Source of the DNA: Viridothelium virens
Lineage: Eukaryota; Ascomycota; Dothideomycetes; Trypetheliales; Trypetheliaceae
Assembly (NCBI GenBank): GCA_010094025.1
Contig: ML991772.1
Coordinates: forward strand, 372,001 to 436,000
Direction: 5' to 3'
Length of the DNA stretch: 64,000 nucleotides
Shown here one piece after another: positions 23,798 to 34,319 of the stretch (the first letter of the stretch is position 1; every line of letters begins with the position of its first letter). The notes under the pieces were generated by a model. It saw only the letters and a list, made by a program, of their open reading frames with translations, did not search any database and was not told the origin of the DNA. A program made the position numbers and the translations under genes.

Positions 23798-25988
23798 ATG
23801 ACGAACTCGTCGAGCGAGAGCCACTCGTTGCAGGACGAGCGGGGCAGTGACTCGGTTTCCGAACACCTAAATGCCGTGGACTTAGGAAATCACGGCCAGG
23901 CTGCACAAAGGCCTTATCAGGGATCTTGTTTTCAAGAGGAAAGTTTGAACGAAGTACACAAGGCGCGCATTGGTAGACGGAAAGAAGTTGAAGGAAAGGT
24001 CAAATGGATCAGCCAGAGCAGGTGGGAGGATGAACAACGCAGCCTCAAGGAGCAGGAGGGTCGCGGTACATTCGCCTTTCTGCTGGACGATTCTCAGAGG
24101 AGCAGTAAAATTATCATCTCTTCTCCAGCTCTTATTGCTGTGGTACAGCGCATGATTCCTCCGGCTCAGCTTGAGAGCTGTTCCGATGGCGTCGCGATAG
24201 AGGAACCATTTTCACAGCTGCTCCACTCCATTAACGACATGCGCTCGGACATGATCAGCTGTCACGCGGACGTCAAAGACCTGGAAGACTTTACTGCTCT
24301 AGAGCTTTTCTTGTACGAGCGTCAGCCGCAATACAAAAGCGCTAGGAACGCCTTAAATACCAGACTAGGTGCAATGGTCAGCTTTGAAATGCTCTGGGTG
24401 CTTTTTAAGGCTGACGACTTGATTGTCGTCACAGACAAGTTTGAAGAAAAGCGAGCGTTCAAGTTCACCCATCTGGAAGAGAAGCTTGGTCGGTTTAGTG
24501 GACAAAGGGATCTCTGCGCCAAGCTGTCGGTGTGCGGATGGTGTATAGGTTGGGATCAAGAGCAGGAATGCTTCACCCAGAACAGCTTTGCTCTGAATAT
24601 TGAACGTTTCTCGGGTCACCGCAGTGTGAGATCATTGCCAGTATACCCTCTCCGTTGCGAAGAGGGGGAAACTCGAACAGCACTGATTGCAGATTTGGAG
24701 AAGCGTGGCCGGCATTGGGCAGAGCTGGCCTCAAACGTGCCCCGTTGCCTCGAATACGACGGACGAGCCTTCCGAATAGGATACGCTCGAGTAGCTTCAG
24801 ACAGAGATATCCAGGTGCGTTGATCGGTAGCTGAGAAGTAATCGCGACTGATTTAGATCTAGCTCGAGGGCGGGTTATTCTTGATCATACCGAAGGCTCC
24901 TCAATACGCGATAAGTTCGAGACAGAAATTGAATACCTTAGAACGGCACTTATTGAAGAAAAGCTCCAAGACACAAGAAAAGGTGCTGTAAAGGCATTAG
25001 TCAAAGCAGAACACTTTCGGCTATGTCCCCCAAGCCTAGGATGCTTTCACATCAGCAGTGGGCAACGATATGACATCAATACAATGAAGCTGAAGAACCC
25101 TGAATGGAAGGAAGATGCAATGGACCGTTTGGTCACTGACGAAGGTAAAAAGGAGAGGCTCAAATCCTTGATCAGGAGCTACACTGATGGCCGGATTAAA
25201 GGGGGCGACATCATCAGGAACAAAGGGCGTGGGCTAACCATCGTGCTGTATGGCCCTTCAGGGCTTGGAAAGACACTGACCGCGGAATGTCTCGCAGAGC
25301 ATGCAAAGACGCCATTGATCCCGTTGAGCGTTGGCCAGTTTGGTGTCGGATGAGGACGTTATCGAAGACCGGCTAAGTGAAGCATTCAGGAATGCAAGTC
25401 GCATGAAGGCCATCCTTCTATTGGATGAAGCCGATGTAGTATTGGAAGCACGGTCATTTGAAGATGTCCGAAGGAATGGGATAGTATCCAGTAAGCGCGC
25501 CTGTATCATTTGAATGCCCAGTTAATATTGCAATAGTTTTTCTGCGACAGCTCGAGTACTATAATGGTGTTTTGTTCCTGACGACAAACAGGATCACATC
25601 CATAGATCCTGCGTTTCAGTCTTGAATTCAAATGGCAATTGGTTACAAGGATTTTACGCCAAAGGAACGGGAGCGGATCTGGAAGAGCCTATTAAAACCT
25701 GTCCTTGAAGATGCATCTGATGAGGACAAGGCCATCCTTGAGGAGGCGCTTTCGAAGCTGTCTGAGTACACACTCAACGGGCGAGAGATACGTAACGCCA
25801 TCAGATTGGCAATGTTTCTCGCTCTGGATGATCTCAGCACTGACGGCAAAGTCCAGTTAAAGCATATAAAGCAGGCGATGGGTGAGGTGAAAGAGTTTCG
25901 GCAGTTCTTCGAAGATGCGAAGAAGAACCACACGAACAAGAATCGAGTGTGGGTGCCATTTGCATCTTCACAGGATGAGTTCTCCTAG
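23798..25988 (+). pseudogene. AAA+ ATPase with fungal N-terminal domain, probably broken
   Basis: The N-terminal exon (23798-24814) carries the fungal module found ahead of this AAA+ class, with KFTHLEEKLGRFSGQ, LSVCGWCIGWDQEQECF and RFSGHRSVRSLPVYPLR. The ATPase follows: Walker A YGPSGLGKTLTAE, then Walker B AILLLDEADVVLEARSF, sensor-1 VLFLTTNRITSIDPAF, and a helical lid to the stop at 25986-25988. Defects: the frame before 25340 runs into TGA at 25351-25353 while the downstream coding frame is offset by one base. A TGA at 25623-25625 sits where relatives have Arg (FQSR). The first intron has no close acceptor that keeps phase; the nearest in-phase one ends at 24915. A clean intron at 25491-25536 remains. 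Two or three independent lesions favour a pseudogene; assembly errors are the alternative. Confidence 0.75.
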
Positions 25989-26724
25989 TGAAGGGCCAAC
26001 GACGGAGATGCCTTTCATAAAAATGTGTATGACGCTAAACTACTAGCGTTTCCCACACAAACTGAAGCCAATACTATACTCGAATAATTTTAAAGCTGTT
26101 GTATAATTATAAATAGTAAGTTAAGAGGAAAACAACTGTTCGATGTATCATGATCTATATATTCTCTCTTTTTTTCACGTCTATGTTATTCCAACATCCC
26201 GTCAACAGGCTATCCACAACCCCACACCACATTCGCGAATCCCCGGCCGCGGTGAGATACCTGCTTACCCAGGTAGAGGCACCAGGTATTTTCACCAGCT
26301 CTCCAAGTTTTATCCCTCGAACAACATGCTATCCAGCGAGATACCTATCTACAAGCAAGTCACAATGAAGAGGCTTGGATCTCCTGGCGATTCCTCTTCC
26401 TGCGCTAGCCCCGCCATCGATGCCTCTCAGTCAGGCACATGGGCAATCGATAGGCAGAGAGCGGCAGGAGGCGCAACGCTGTTCCACACTTACGATGTAT
26501 TTAGTGCAGCCAGGAACGCGATCATCACCAGCCTACTACCAAGGCATAATTCCTATGATGTACCTTCTTCTCAGTTTACCGACGATGAATTTGATTGCCT
26601 CCTTATCGGCATTAACGGTATGATATAAGGCTAGGTAAACCACTTTCTTGACCCTTCTACACCTCCTCGTTTGTTGCTCTTTGTTGAATTAACCCAGGAG
26701 CTGTACATTGTAAAGAAGGACACT
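25989..26724. other. Intergenic
   Basis: Lies between the AAA+ pseudogene and the phosphatase gene. A 161-codon frame at 26143-26628 has no family signal and low-complexity composition; I do not call it. The last 100 bases are the probable phosphatase promoter and leader. Confidence 0.5.
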
Positions 26725-27887
26725 ATGATGAGCCGCTTTAGCCTTTTGGCTGGGTCGCTACTCAGTCTTACGGCACAGGCACAGGCTCAAAACGGGAGTT
26801 ATATTCAGTACTCAACAGTAACGGGATACTTCCTCCAAGATGAACCTTCCACCAACGCGACTACCTTCGACTACGTAAGTGTCTTGTTCAGGTATTGCAC
26901 GTCCGTCACAACTGACGAGCGCAGACATCGACTAACTTTGGTCTCATCAACCGCACCTACCCTTCTGACCCCTGCGGCTACGGCAGCACCAACCTGACCC
27001 AATGGCAACGCTTCACCCGTCAAGTCTACACCCTCAATCTCGAGTCCCCCAGTAATATTGACTACAAAGTCCTTTTCATGGGTCGCCACGGCGAAGGTTA
27101 TCACAATGCTGCACAGACATTCTACGGCACACCCGCCTGGAATTGCTACTGGGCTGAAGTAGATGGCAACGGCACCGCCATCTGGGCGGACGCACACCTC
27201 GACCCGGCAGGAATCGCGCAAGCCCAAACCGCCAATGCTTTCTGGGCACATGAGCTCGCAGTCCAAATGATTCCCGCCCCGCAGACTTACTATACCTCGC
27301 CTCTCTACCGCTGCCTCCAAACGGCTAACATCACGTTCTCCGGACTCGACCTACCTGCCTCACAGCCTTTCCTTCCGCTCATCAAGCACGGCCTCCGCGA
27401 GGGTATCAGCATCCACACCTGCGACCGTCGCAGCAACCGCTCCGTCATTCACGCTGCCGTCCCATCATGGCCCTTTGAGCCAGGCTTTCCAGAGTACGAC
27501 CAACTCTGGAACGGCGTTACGGCGGAGACGAGCAGTGCGCAAGCGGTCAGGAGCAAGAAAGTGCTAGATGACATTTTTGGCGCGGATCCAAGCACTTGGA
27601 TAAGCATCACAAGCCACAGCGGGGAGATTGGGTCAATATTGAGCGTGCTGGGGCATCAGCCGTTTAGTCTGAATACTGGAGCTGTGATACCGGTGCTGGT
27701 GCGGGCAGAGACGGTCAAGGAGCAGCCCAGCCCGACGACAAGCTCGCAGCCGTGGACGGTGAGTCCGCACTGTACGAGCCCACCACTCACGTCCATTAAT
27801 AATGGGGCGTGTGTGTGCCAAGGAAGTGCAATGCCCGTAACAACTACGCTTCCTGGGTCAGGGCCGACTTACGCAGCAAGAGTATAA
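26725..27887 (+). CDS. Secreted histidine phosphatase (phosphoglycerate mutase-like, PMU1-type)
   Basis: Two exons, 26725-26874 and 26925-27887, in phase; about 370 residues. The start before MMSRFSLLAGSLLSL gives a signal peptide ending near AQAQAQ. Catalytic core: VLFMGRHGEGYHN (the RHG phospho-His), YTSPLYRCLQTA (second Arg), KHGLREG (acid) and SITSHSGEI (second His), so all four family positions are present. GTPAWNCYWAEVDGNG places it with the fungal Pmu1-like branch rather than glycolytic phosphoglycerate mutase. The signal peptide and several N-glycosylation sites suggest an extracellular or secretory-pathway phosphatase. After the catalytic domain comes a Pro/Ser/Thr-rich tail of about 50 residues with two cysteines close together (CVCQG); its purpose is unclear. 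Substrate unknown. Confidence 0.85.
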
Positions 27888-28682
27888 CAGAAATCATGTG
27901 TGTATATACTTGTGTATATTTGTGTATATAGTGTGGATGAATTGCTCTTAATGTGTATCGAAACGCGTAACAGGAGAAGCTAGAGCGTCAGTGTCTATAA
28001 ATCCCAGTTTATTCATTCGTAAGAATTTCATGGTCGTTTTTCGACTGCAAGGTCTCGTCCTTTGCCCTTGCCTTACTACAGCCCAAACACTCTCATCTCC
28101 AATTCATCACAGATACCCTAACTCTGCCACTCACGAAAATAACAAGAAAAAAAAGAGATACCAAAAAGCAGACCCTTACCAGCAAGCCGGAATTTCTATA
28201 GCTAACAGGGCAAAAAATTAATGACCAACTAACATGCAATACCCCGTATTCGCTGCTGGTCACCCACGCAACTACTGACGAGGCGGCAACGTGCTTAACG
28301 TATCGAGAGCGGACGGGATCGAGTGCTTTCACGTTCCTATGATCGCATGTACTGAAGGTTTTCTGTAAATTAGTATATAACTCAAATCACATTCCCGATT
28401 ATGCATCACATGCCTACCAGGAGGGTAGGAATTGTCGACGCTATAGTATTTAAGACAAGGAGTATGTATTTTGATCTCTCATACTTTCGTGAATTCTGGG
28501 GGGTCCCTCAACAAATTCTTCCCTACATTCAAAGAGAAGAGCTCATTAGTTCCTAGTAAAGAAATGCCTTGTACGCTCTGTACGTCCTGCCCATAATTCT
28601 CAGTGCTACCCCTGGTGTGCCCATCCCATTCTCAAGACTCGCCATTCCTGCCAAATGCTTTCCAACCACAATCCTCCGTCTC
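27888..28682. other. Convergent 3' region with TGTGTATAT repeats
   Basis: Separates the facing 3' ends of the phosphatase and GMC genes. Three copies of TGTGTATAT-like units lie at 27897-27932 just after the phosphatase stop, probably in its 3' UTR. No coding frame is supported. Confidence 0.6.
27897..27932. repeat. Three TGTGTATAT-like direct repeats
   Basis: Three copies spaced by one or two bases, right after the phosphatase stop codon. Such TA-rich words often serve fungal 3'-end formation; that role is inference. Confidence 0.6.
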
Positions 28683-30490
28683 TCAGTTGAGTCCGTACTC
28701 CGCACACAACTTCTCGGCCGCGATGGCCCCAATCTGATACGCCACAGCTTGGGTGTGACAATTTGGCACAAAAGGCATCACACTCATATCCGCCACCCTC
28801 AGTCCTTGCACCCCCTTCACCCTGAAACCCGTATCCACCACGCCCATCTTGTCCTCCTGCCCCCCGCTCCCCTTAACCTCCATCCTTGCCGTCCCCGTCA
28901 TATGCCAAGAAGTCCCACAATTCTCCCTCACATACTCCAGAATCTCCTCCTCGCTCTCCCCCCTAGGCACCTGCACCACGCCATCACACCTCTCCGCCAC
29001 CCTTGGACTCCGCACGAACTCCATCGCCGCCCCGACACCACGCACCACCATCACGCGATCGAACTCCTCCGTCAAAAACCGGCCATCGCACACTGGCGCC
29101 GCTGTCGGGTCCGCCGACGCCAACGTCACGCTCCCGCGCGACTGCGGATGGAAGAAGAACACCAGCACCGTGAAGTACGACCGGTCCTGCGGAAGCGGAA
29201 TCAGTGGCGGCGACTGCGACGACATCTCGAAGTGCGGCACCGTGGGCGCCAGCACGTGCTGCTGCGTCGAGGCCGGCAGCTGCTGGAATGCAGCGTCTGA
29301 GCTCAGGTCGCTGTGGCGCAGGGAGTAGATGAGGCTGGTGTGCAGCATGTGCGCGAGAGGTCCCGAGCGCGAGGTGCGGAAGGCGGTGCGGGCGTTGGCG
29401 AGGGCGGTGGGCGAGGAGAAAAGGGCCGGGCGGTCGTCGAGGCCGGGTTTGAGATGCAGTGTGAGGGGGGCGTAGAGGTGGTCTTGGAGATTGGCACCTA
29501 CGCCGGGGAGGTCGGAGATGCAGGGGAGATGGTGTTGGGTGAGTTCTGAACGAGGGCCGATGCCAGAGAGTTTGAGGAGTTTGGGGGAATCGAGGGCGCC
29601 GGCGCAGAGAATGATTTCTTTGATCGCGGTATCTGGCTGAGGTTGAGGAAAAGATTTGTGAGCTGGGAGAAGAAGTCTTACAGTGGCGATTGCCCTCGAC
29701 CTCAACACCAACAGCATGAGTTCCCTCAAATGAGATCCTGTGCACCGGAGAATTGATTTGAATTTTTAGATTCGCCGGCGGATCCGAAAGAAAGGCATCT
29801 GCAGCTGTATTGCGGATCCCACCCTTGGATGTGGAAGGAAACAGTCCAATTCCGATTGGGTCGCCGGAATTTATGTCTTTATTTATTGGGAACCCAAACT
29901 CTTCTGCAGCATCGGCGACTTCTGTCATGCCCTTTTCCCAGATGGGAGGGCACTCAACGTGAACTCTGCCTCGGTTTCCATGGTCTCCAGCCAATGGTTG
30001 GAAGTATTTTTGGTATTTTTGATCCACTTTGAGATTGATGTTCTCGATGTCATCAAATCTCCGGCGGGTGTTCGGCCAATTGAAGGCTGGATCTCCCACT
30101 TGGCGAGCCCATTCGTCATAGTCGTGCTTCGGTCCCAGTGTCCATACGGCGAAATTAATCGCAGAAGAACCGCCGAGTCCTTTACCACGAGAATAGTCGA
30201 TCTCACGGCTGTTAAGTTGGCTTTGTGGCGTCGTCTTGTAAGCCCAGTTCATCCCCGGCTGCATGAATGTCGTAAACCTATCGAACACATATCGAACATC
30301 CTCGCCAGTATTCTCTCCACCAGCCTCTAAAAGGAGGACGCTGGGAGCTTTTCTGCTTCTTGCAAGTCGGGACGCTAGGACGCAGCCTGCTGGACCGCCT
30401 TCAAGCAAAAATTGTCACGAAAACCTCAACACTCTCAGACTGTGCGGAGAATGACTTACTTCCAATGACTATGAAGTCAAACGCTGACAT
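28683..30490 (-). CDS. GMC family FAD-dependent oxidoreductase (choline dehydrogenase-like)
   Basis: Three exons: 30490-30460, 30398-29682 and 29632-28683; 1698 nt, 565 residues, in phase. The first splice rebuilds the dinucleotide-binding motif FIVIGSGPAGCVLASRLA. Next come LLEAGG, GMC signature 1 (SRGKGLGGSSAINFAVW) and signature 2 (GALDSPKLLKLSGIGP), then the FAD/substrate half with LPGVGANLQDH. The active-site block is SWHMTGTARM, with the catalytic His, followed by a C-terminal FVPNCHTQAVAYQIGAIAAEKL. No signal peptide is visible, so it is likely cytosolic or peroxisomal. The family oxidises alcohols, sugars or secondary metabolites using bound FAD; the substrate is not predictable. It lies 16 kb from the PKS with unrelated genes between, so I do not assign it to that locus. 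Confidence 0.88.
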
Positions 30491-31390
30491 GGTCTCTTTC
30501 TGACATTCGATTGCAAGCACGCTAGTCGACTTAAAGGAGACTTAGAGAATTGATAAAGGGTAGAAGACAGATATAGTAGCAAGCGTAAACCCACGCTTTG
30601 GAGGACCACAGCAACTCGGCTGAGGAAAGCAGAGATTTCAAATGTGACACACTTTATTGTCCAATAGGTGTCATGTGTGCTTAGTCCTTGGAGTGTCGGA
30701 ATGTCCTCGGACAAAGAGATCGGCGCGGTTCAAGGTCGTGTTCATAAGATCAAATGCTGAAACATGAATGTAGTATGGCCAACGGCGACAGCAGCTTTAT
30801 CTACTCTGGTATACCGTATACTCCTTTTCTAAAATCTTAGCGCGTGCTGAATGAATGGTGTAAGGAACCTCAAGTAATCTTTCTTGAAAAATGGAGCAAG
30901 AGCTCTCGCAATCAGACGAGGAAGAGCATGGAACTTCCCCAGGCGGGGTATGCATCGGGAATTATTTCCATTCTCTTTATACCGGTCAGCGCCTCAAAAG
31001 CCTCCAGACACGTGAACTCCTCAAATTCGTTGGACGCTCCGGCTCCGACAGTAAGCAATCAGCCATTGAATAAGACGGTGGAATGAGCAACCGATGCGGC
31101 ACAACTTTGATCAGATCGTCGGGTGCACAATCTAGCAGCTAATCATCAATATAGGACCATGAAGGTATCTTCCAGCCAAAGGAGTAGTAAGTGGCGTTTG
31201 TTCGGAATCGAAGAGTGGATTATCTCTCTTCGCGATCTAGTCAATCTGATGGCCATTTGTCCTGGCGTAATATATGACCGCAGCAGTGCGAATTTTATGT
31301 CCCAAAGGTTGTCTTAGCTCGATAGGAATGAAAGGAAAAGAATATGCGATGGCTTTTTCTCTGGATCACATAGTTTTCTCGCCGACTAGA
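30491..31390. other. Intergenic, GMC promoter side
   Basis: About 0.9 kb between the GMC start and the 3' end of the AlkB-like gene. Short frames at 30844-31086 and 31123-31317 lack support. I see no motif. Confidence 0.5.
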
Positions 31391-32431
31391 TCAGCTCCAC
31401 ATTTGTCGTACATTGAAGTTCACCCTCTTCGTTCGCATCCAGCCCTTCCATTGTTCGTAATTCGGGGTTGTACCGCAGTATTCCGTCGCAGGCCAGTTCT
31501 CTAGCCAAGATGGACATGTGTTCGGAATTATTTGGGGAATGCCGTGCCACGCAAATCGCGATGTGTCTGCCATGAATATTGCATCTCCTGATCGAAGACG
31601 CACGACGATCGATTTGACCCCATCATTTTCGTGGATGCTTTCTTGGCCAGCCACAAAGATTGCTTCGCAGCCAATGCTGAGGCTCACAAGACCTTTGTCG
31701 CTTTCTTCACTGACGTCTCGATGCAAGCTCAAAGTGTCACCTGGAGAGTAGAAATTGACGATTGCTGCTTCTGGTACTATTCTCGGGAAGAGGCGCTGCA
31801 GCAGTGTAGCAATGTCGGATGGAAATTGAGGCGGTGATTCGGCTGGATACCTCTTTTCCGTCCAATCATACTGGCCACCAAGCGTTATCCAGCGAAGTTT
31901 TTTGTTAAGAGCCTGAGATATAGAAAGTGCGTTGTGCTGTATCGCATCTCTGGGTGTAAATGCAGCTTCTGCAGATGGCGCGTAGGTGAAGAAAGAATCC
32001 CCACGAGCAGGGTACGGCAAATCATAGTGCATATGAAGGTTTGTCTTGTGGGCTGAGTTTGACAGATCTCTATGCATGACGCAGGAGAGGAGGCTCGTTT
32101 GAACTTGAGGGGAAAGAAGGGAAGGAATTAGGAACAGACCGGGCATATCCTCGTACTCGTACACGAGATTGCACACCTCATCGCCACATTGCTGGCTCAC
32201 TGTGGCGCATAAATCTGCAAAAGCCGAGGACGCCTTCATAAGATCCTTTTGATCCTGCCATCTGCTGACGTTCACTTTTTGCTTCTGGTCGCCTGTCAGT
32301 CCATGAGCGGGATCGAGAATCTCTACATCCTCATCGAGCGCAAGACCTTTAAGCTTTTGATACTTCTTGTAGAGCCCACGTAGCGCTTCCGGCGGTCTGT
32401 CGAAAACGCCAAGACCATGCAGAGAAGCCAT
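31391..32431 (-). CDS. AlkB-family 2-oxoglutarate/Fe(II) dioxygenase (ALKBH1-like)
   Basis: Single exon; 346 residues from the ATG at 32431 (MASLHGLGVFDRPPEAL), chosen because family members start close to this RPPEALRxLYKKYQ block. An in-frame start at 32563 would add 44 residues of weak composition. The jelly-roll core shows NFYSPGDTLSLHRDVSEESD (His-x-Asp iron ligands), SLSIGCEAIF, RSGDAIFM and FAWHGIPQI (distal His ligand). The closing RVNFNVRQMW has the two Arg that bind 2-oxoglutarate and define AlkB proteins. All iron and cofactor residues are present. Likely activity is oxidative demethylation of nucleic acid (tRNA or DNA) in the nucleus, cytosol or mitochondria; which one is unknown. 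Confidence 0.88.
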   Translation of the reverse strand: MASLHGLGVFDRPPEALRGLYKKYQKLKGLALDEDVEILDPAHGLTGDQKQKVNVSRWQDQKDLMKASSAFADLCATVSQQCGDEVCNLVYEYEDMPGLFLIPSLLSPQVQTSLLSCVMHRDLSNSAHKTNLHMHYDLPYPARGDSFFTYAPSAEAAFTPRDAIQHNALSISQALNKKLRWITLGGQYDWTEKRYPAESPPQFPSDIATLLQRLFPRIVPEAAIVNFYSPGDTLSLHRDVSEESDKGLVSLSIGCEAIFVAGQESIHENDGVKSIVVRLRSGDAIFMADTSRFAWHGIPQIIPNTCPSWLENWPATEYCGTTPNYEQWKGWMRTKRVNFNVRQMWS

Positions 32432-32752
32432 GCGCAAGGTACTGGGGCAAGATCCAGGCGAAGAGGAAAGGTCTTCGGCAAGCGACACACGGACCCTAGA
32501 GTAAGTCGTTTTTACGGTACTAGCCTTTTTAGACTTATGACATTTATGAAGTACGGAGTACAATTACCTCTGTATGCGAAATGCAATTTTTATATCGCTG
32601 AAAATACGGTAGGTAGTCAGACTACTCTAATTGCAGGCCTACCCGATGCCAAGTGGCTTAACTTGGAATTATTTTATTCATCACCGACTACCAACAGCTT
32701 GCCTCCCAAGCACTCCTCTGTAGATCCTTTGAACTAAACCAGTTTGTTTTGA
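32432..32752. other. Short upstream region
   Basis: Holds the AlkB promoter and the 3' flank of the PTH11-like gene. Nothing else seen; the alternative AlkB start at 32563 lies here. Confidence 0.4.
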
Positions 32753-34319
32753 TCATACTTCGTTAAATTCCGCGATCACTCGCCCAGTTGCGTTCAACGC
32801 CGGTTCCTTCACATGATCGCCATATTTTCCCTCCTGCCACTTCTGTCCCTGAAGCCCTTGCTGACAAGAGAAGTCGGAGAGAATTCCTGCCGAACTTCCC
32901 TGCTCGGAGTATTTAAGCGACTCAGAGTCACTATGGTACCGACTCAGCGCCGTACCGCTTTCTGCTGTACCATGGCTATGAGGATCTCCTCCCTTTCGTA
33001 ACCTCGAATGCAATGAATGCAACCCGAGGGAATGGTGGATACCCTCCCACGAGATGCTCCAGCCACGCCGTAACTGTCTTGAGAGCGAGCTGATAGCATG
33101 AAAGCTGAGGCTCGGAAGATCACATGCTATGAGACCGACTCCGATCTCCATAGTTGGCCAGCTTATGAGAAGAGTGGAGCCTATTGAGTTGCATAAGCTA
33201 AGCGAGACTCGGCAGAAAGATCTTCAGAAGCTCAAACGGAGATTCCAGTAATTACGGTCAATGCTTGAGCAGCTTGATCCACATACCTTGAAAACAGCTC
33301 CCTTGACTAGCATTTGTTACCACGTCTGGTTGGGTCAAAGAGACCAGTTGAACAATGGTATTGTTGAGACCAGCAACGAACGCACTTGCAGAAGTTAGGC
33401 CAGGTAAGAATGAGTTTGATAGAGATGCTGCTTACAGTCCTCTGAGTAGGAAGCTAAGCACAATCACAACTTTGCGCGAGAAACTTGTTTGCAGTTTCAG
33501 GACCTATTATAATAATTAGATTCGTCATTGGCGTGTAGAAAATAGCTGCTTATGGCAAGTCACTTACAAAAGGTATCGGTAGGATGAGTAGACTTAGATC
33601 GATAAAACTATCCAAGGCAAAATAACTCATTTGCATCTTGAAGGCCCACAACGGACAGACATCCCAACCACCCTCGAAATTGGCTTTGAGATTTGTTCCG
33701 CAATATAAAAGCCATGAGACCACGGCATCAATGAGCCAGACAAAGGATAGATATATCAAGATCCAGGTACAGATATTGAATGCACGACCAATAAAGATAC
33801 GGCGATAGAAAAATAGGATGGACAGTTTGACCAGCTCGTTGGACGCAATCCAGAAGATGACTATACTAGCTTCTACCTGAAGGTCGGTCGCATAAAAGCA
33901 TTAATTAAGAATACGATTCAGATGAACGAATATACTGAAATAGGAGGCTGGTGCTTACCTGCGCCAGAACGCGTTGCTGTTTAGTGACATTGCTGGGACC
34001 AGATCGGGGCTGTTCAACGAAAGCATTCTCGAAGACTCCTGCCCAACGAGTTATTCTTGCGCAGCCAAGTTTCGACATGGAAGCTGACCGGCGAGAAGCG
34101 AGGCGCAACAGCCCGTAAGACATAGCTAGTAGATAGCAAGTTGATGTCGGACCTCAAGAGTCCCCGTCATACCCATGCGGGCAAACATAGCCAATCGTCT
34201 ATCTTCCTTGGAACTTTTTGATGCCAGCGAGCGTAGAAGCGCAGAGCTATGAAAATGCCGGCTAGGATGGGAAAGCAGAAACAGATAGCTATAGCACTAC
34301 CACGGGATACGATACTCAT
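32753..34319 (-). CDS. PTH11-like (SAT4/rhodopsin-domain) seven-helix membrane protein
   Basis: Seven exons: 34319-34173, 34125-34089, 34038-33959, 33876-33568, 33503-33436, 33384-33287 and 33180-32753; 1167 nt, 388 residues, every junction in phase. Helices in order: AICFCFPILAGIFIALRFY; LCLPAWLCLTGCCASLLAGV (made by two splices around a 37-nt exon); IVIFWIASNELVKLSILFF; ICTWILIYLSFVWLIDAVV; MSYFALDSFIDLSLLILPIP; VVIVLSFLLRGLAFVAGL; and LLISWPTMEIGVGLIACDLP. The order matches the fungal rhodopsin/PTH11 class, including the FFYRRIF and GGWDVCP segments. No CFEM domain precedes helix 1. The 110-residue C-tail is Ser/Gly/His-rich and cytosolic. Such proteins are putative orphan receptors at the plasma membrane; ligand and coupling unknown. 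Confidence 0.82.

Noticed and set aside
26143-26628. 161-codon plus-strand frame before the phosphatase
   Set aside because: Composition is not protein-like, no domain, no conserved motif and no intron context.
28569-29328. Long plus-strand frames opposite the GMC gene
   Set aside because: His/Pro/Arg- or Ser/Thr-biased antisense shadows of a GC-rich coding exon.
28683-30490. GMC oxidoreductase as part of the PKS cluster
   Set aside because: It is 14 kb from the PKS start, separated by unrelated or broken genes; membership cannot be supported from sequence.
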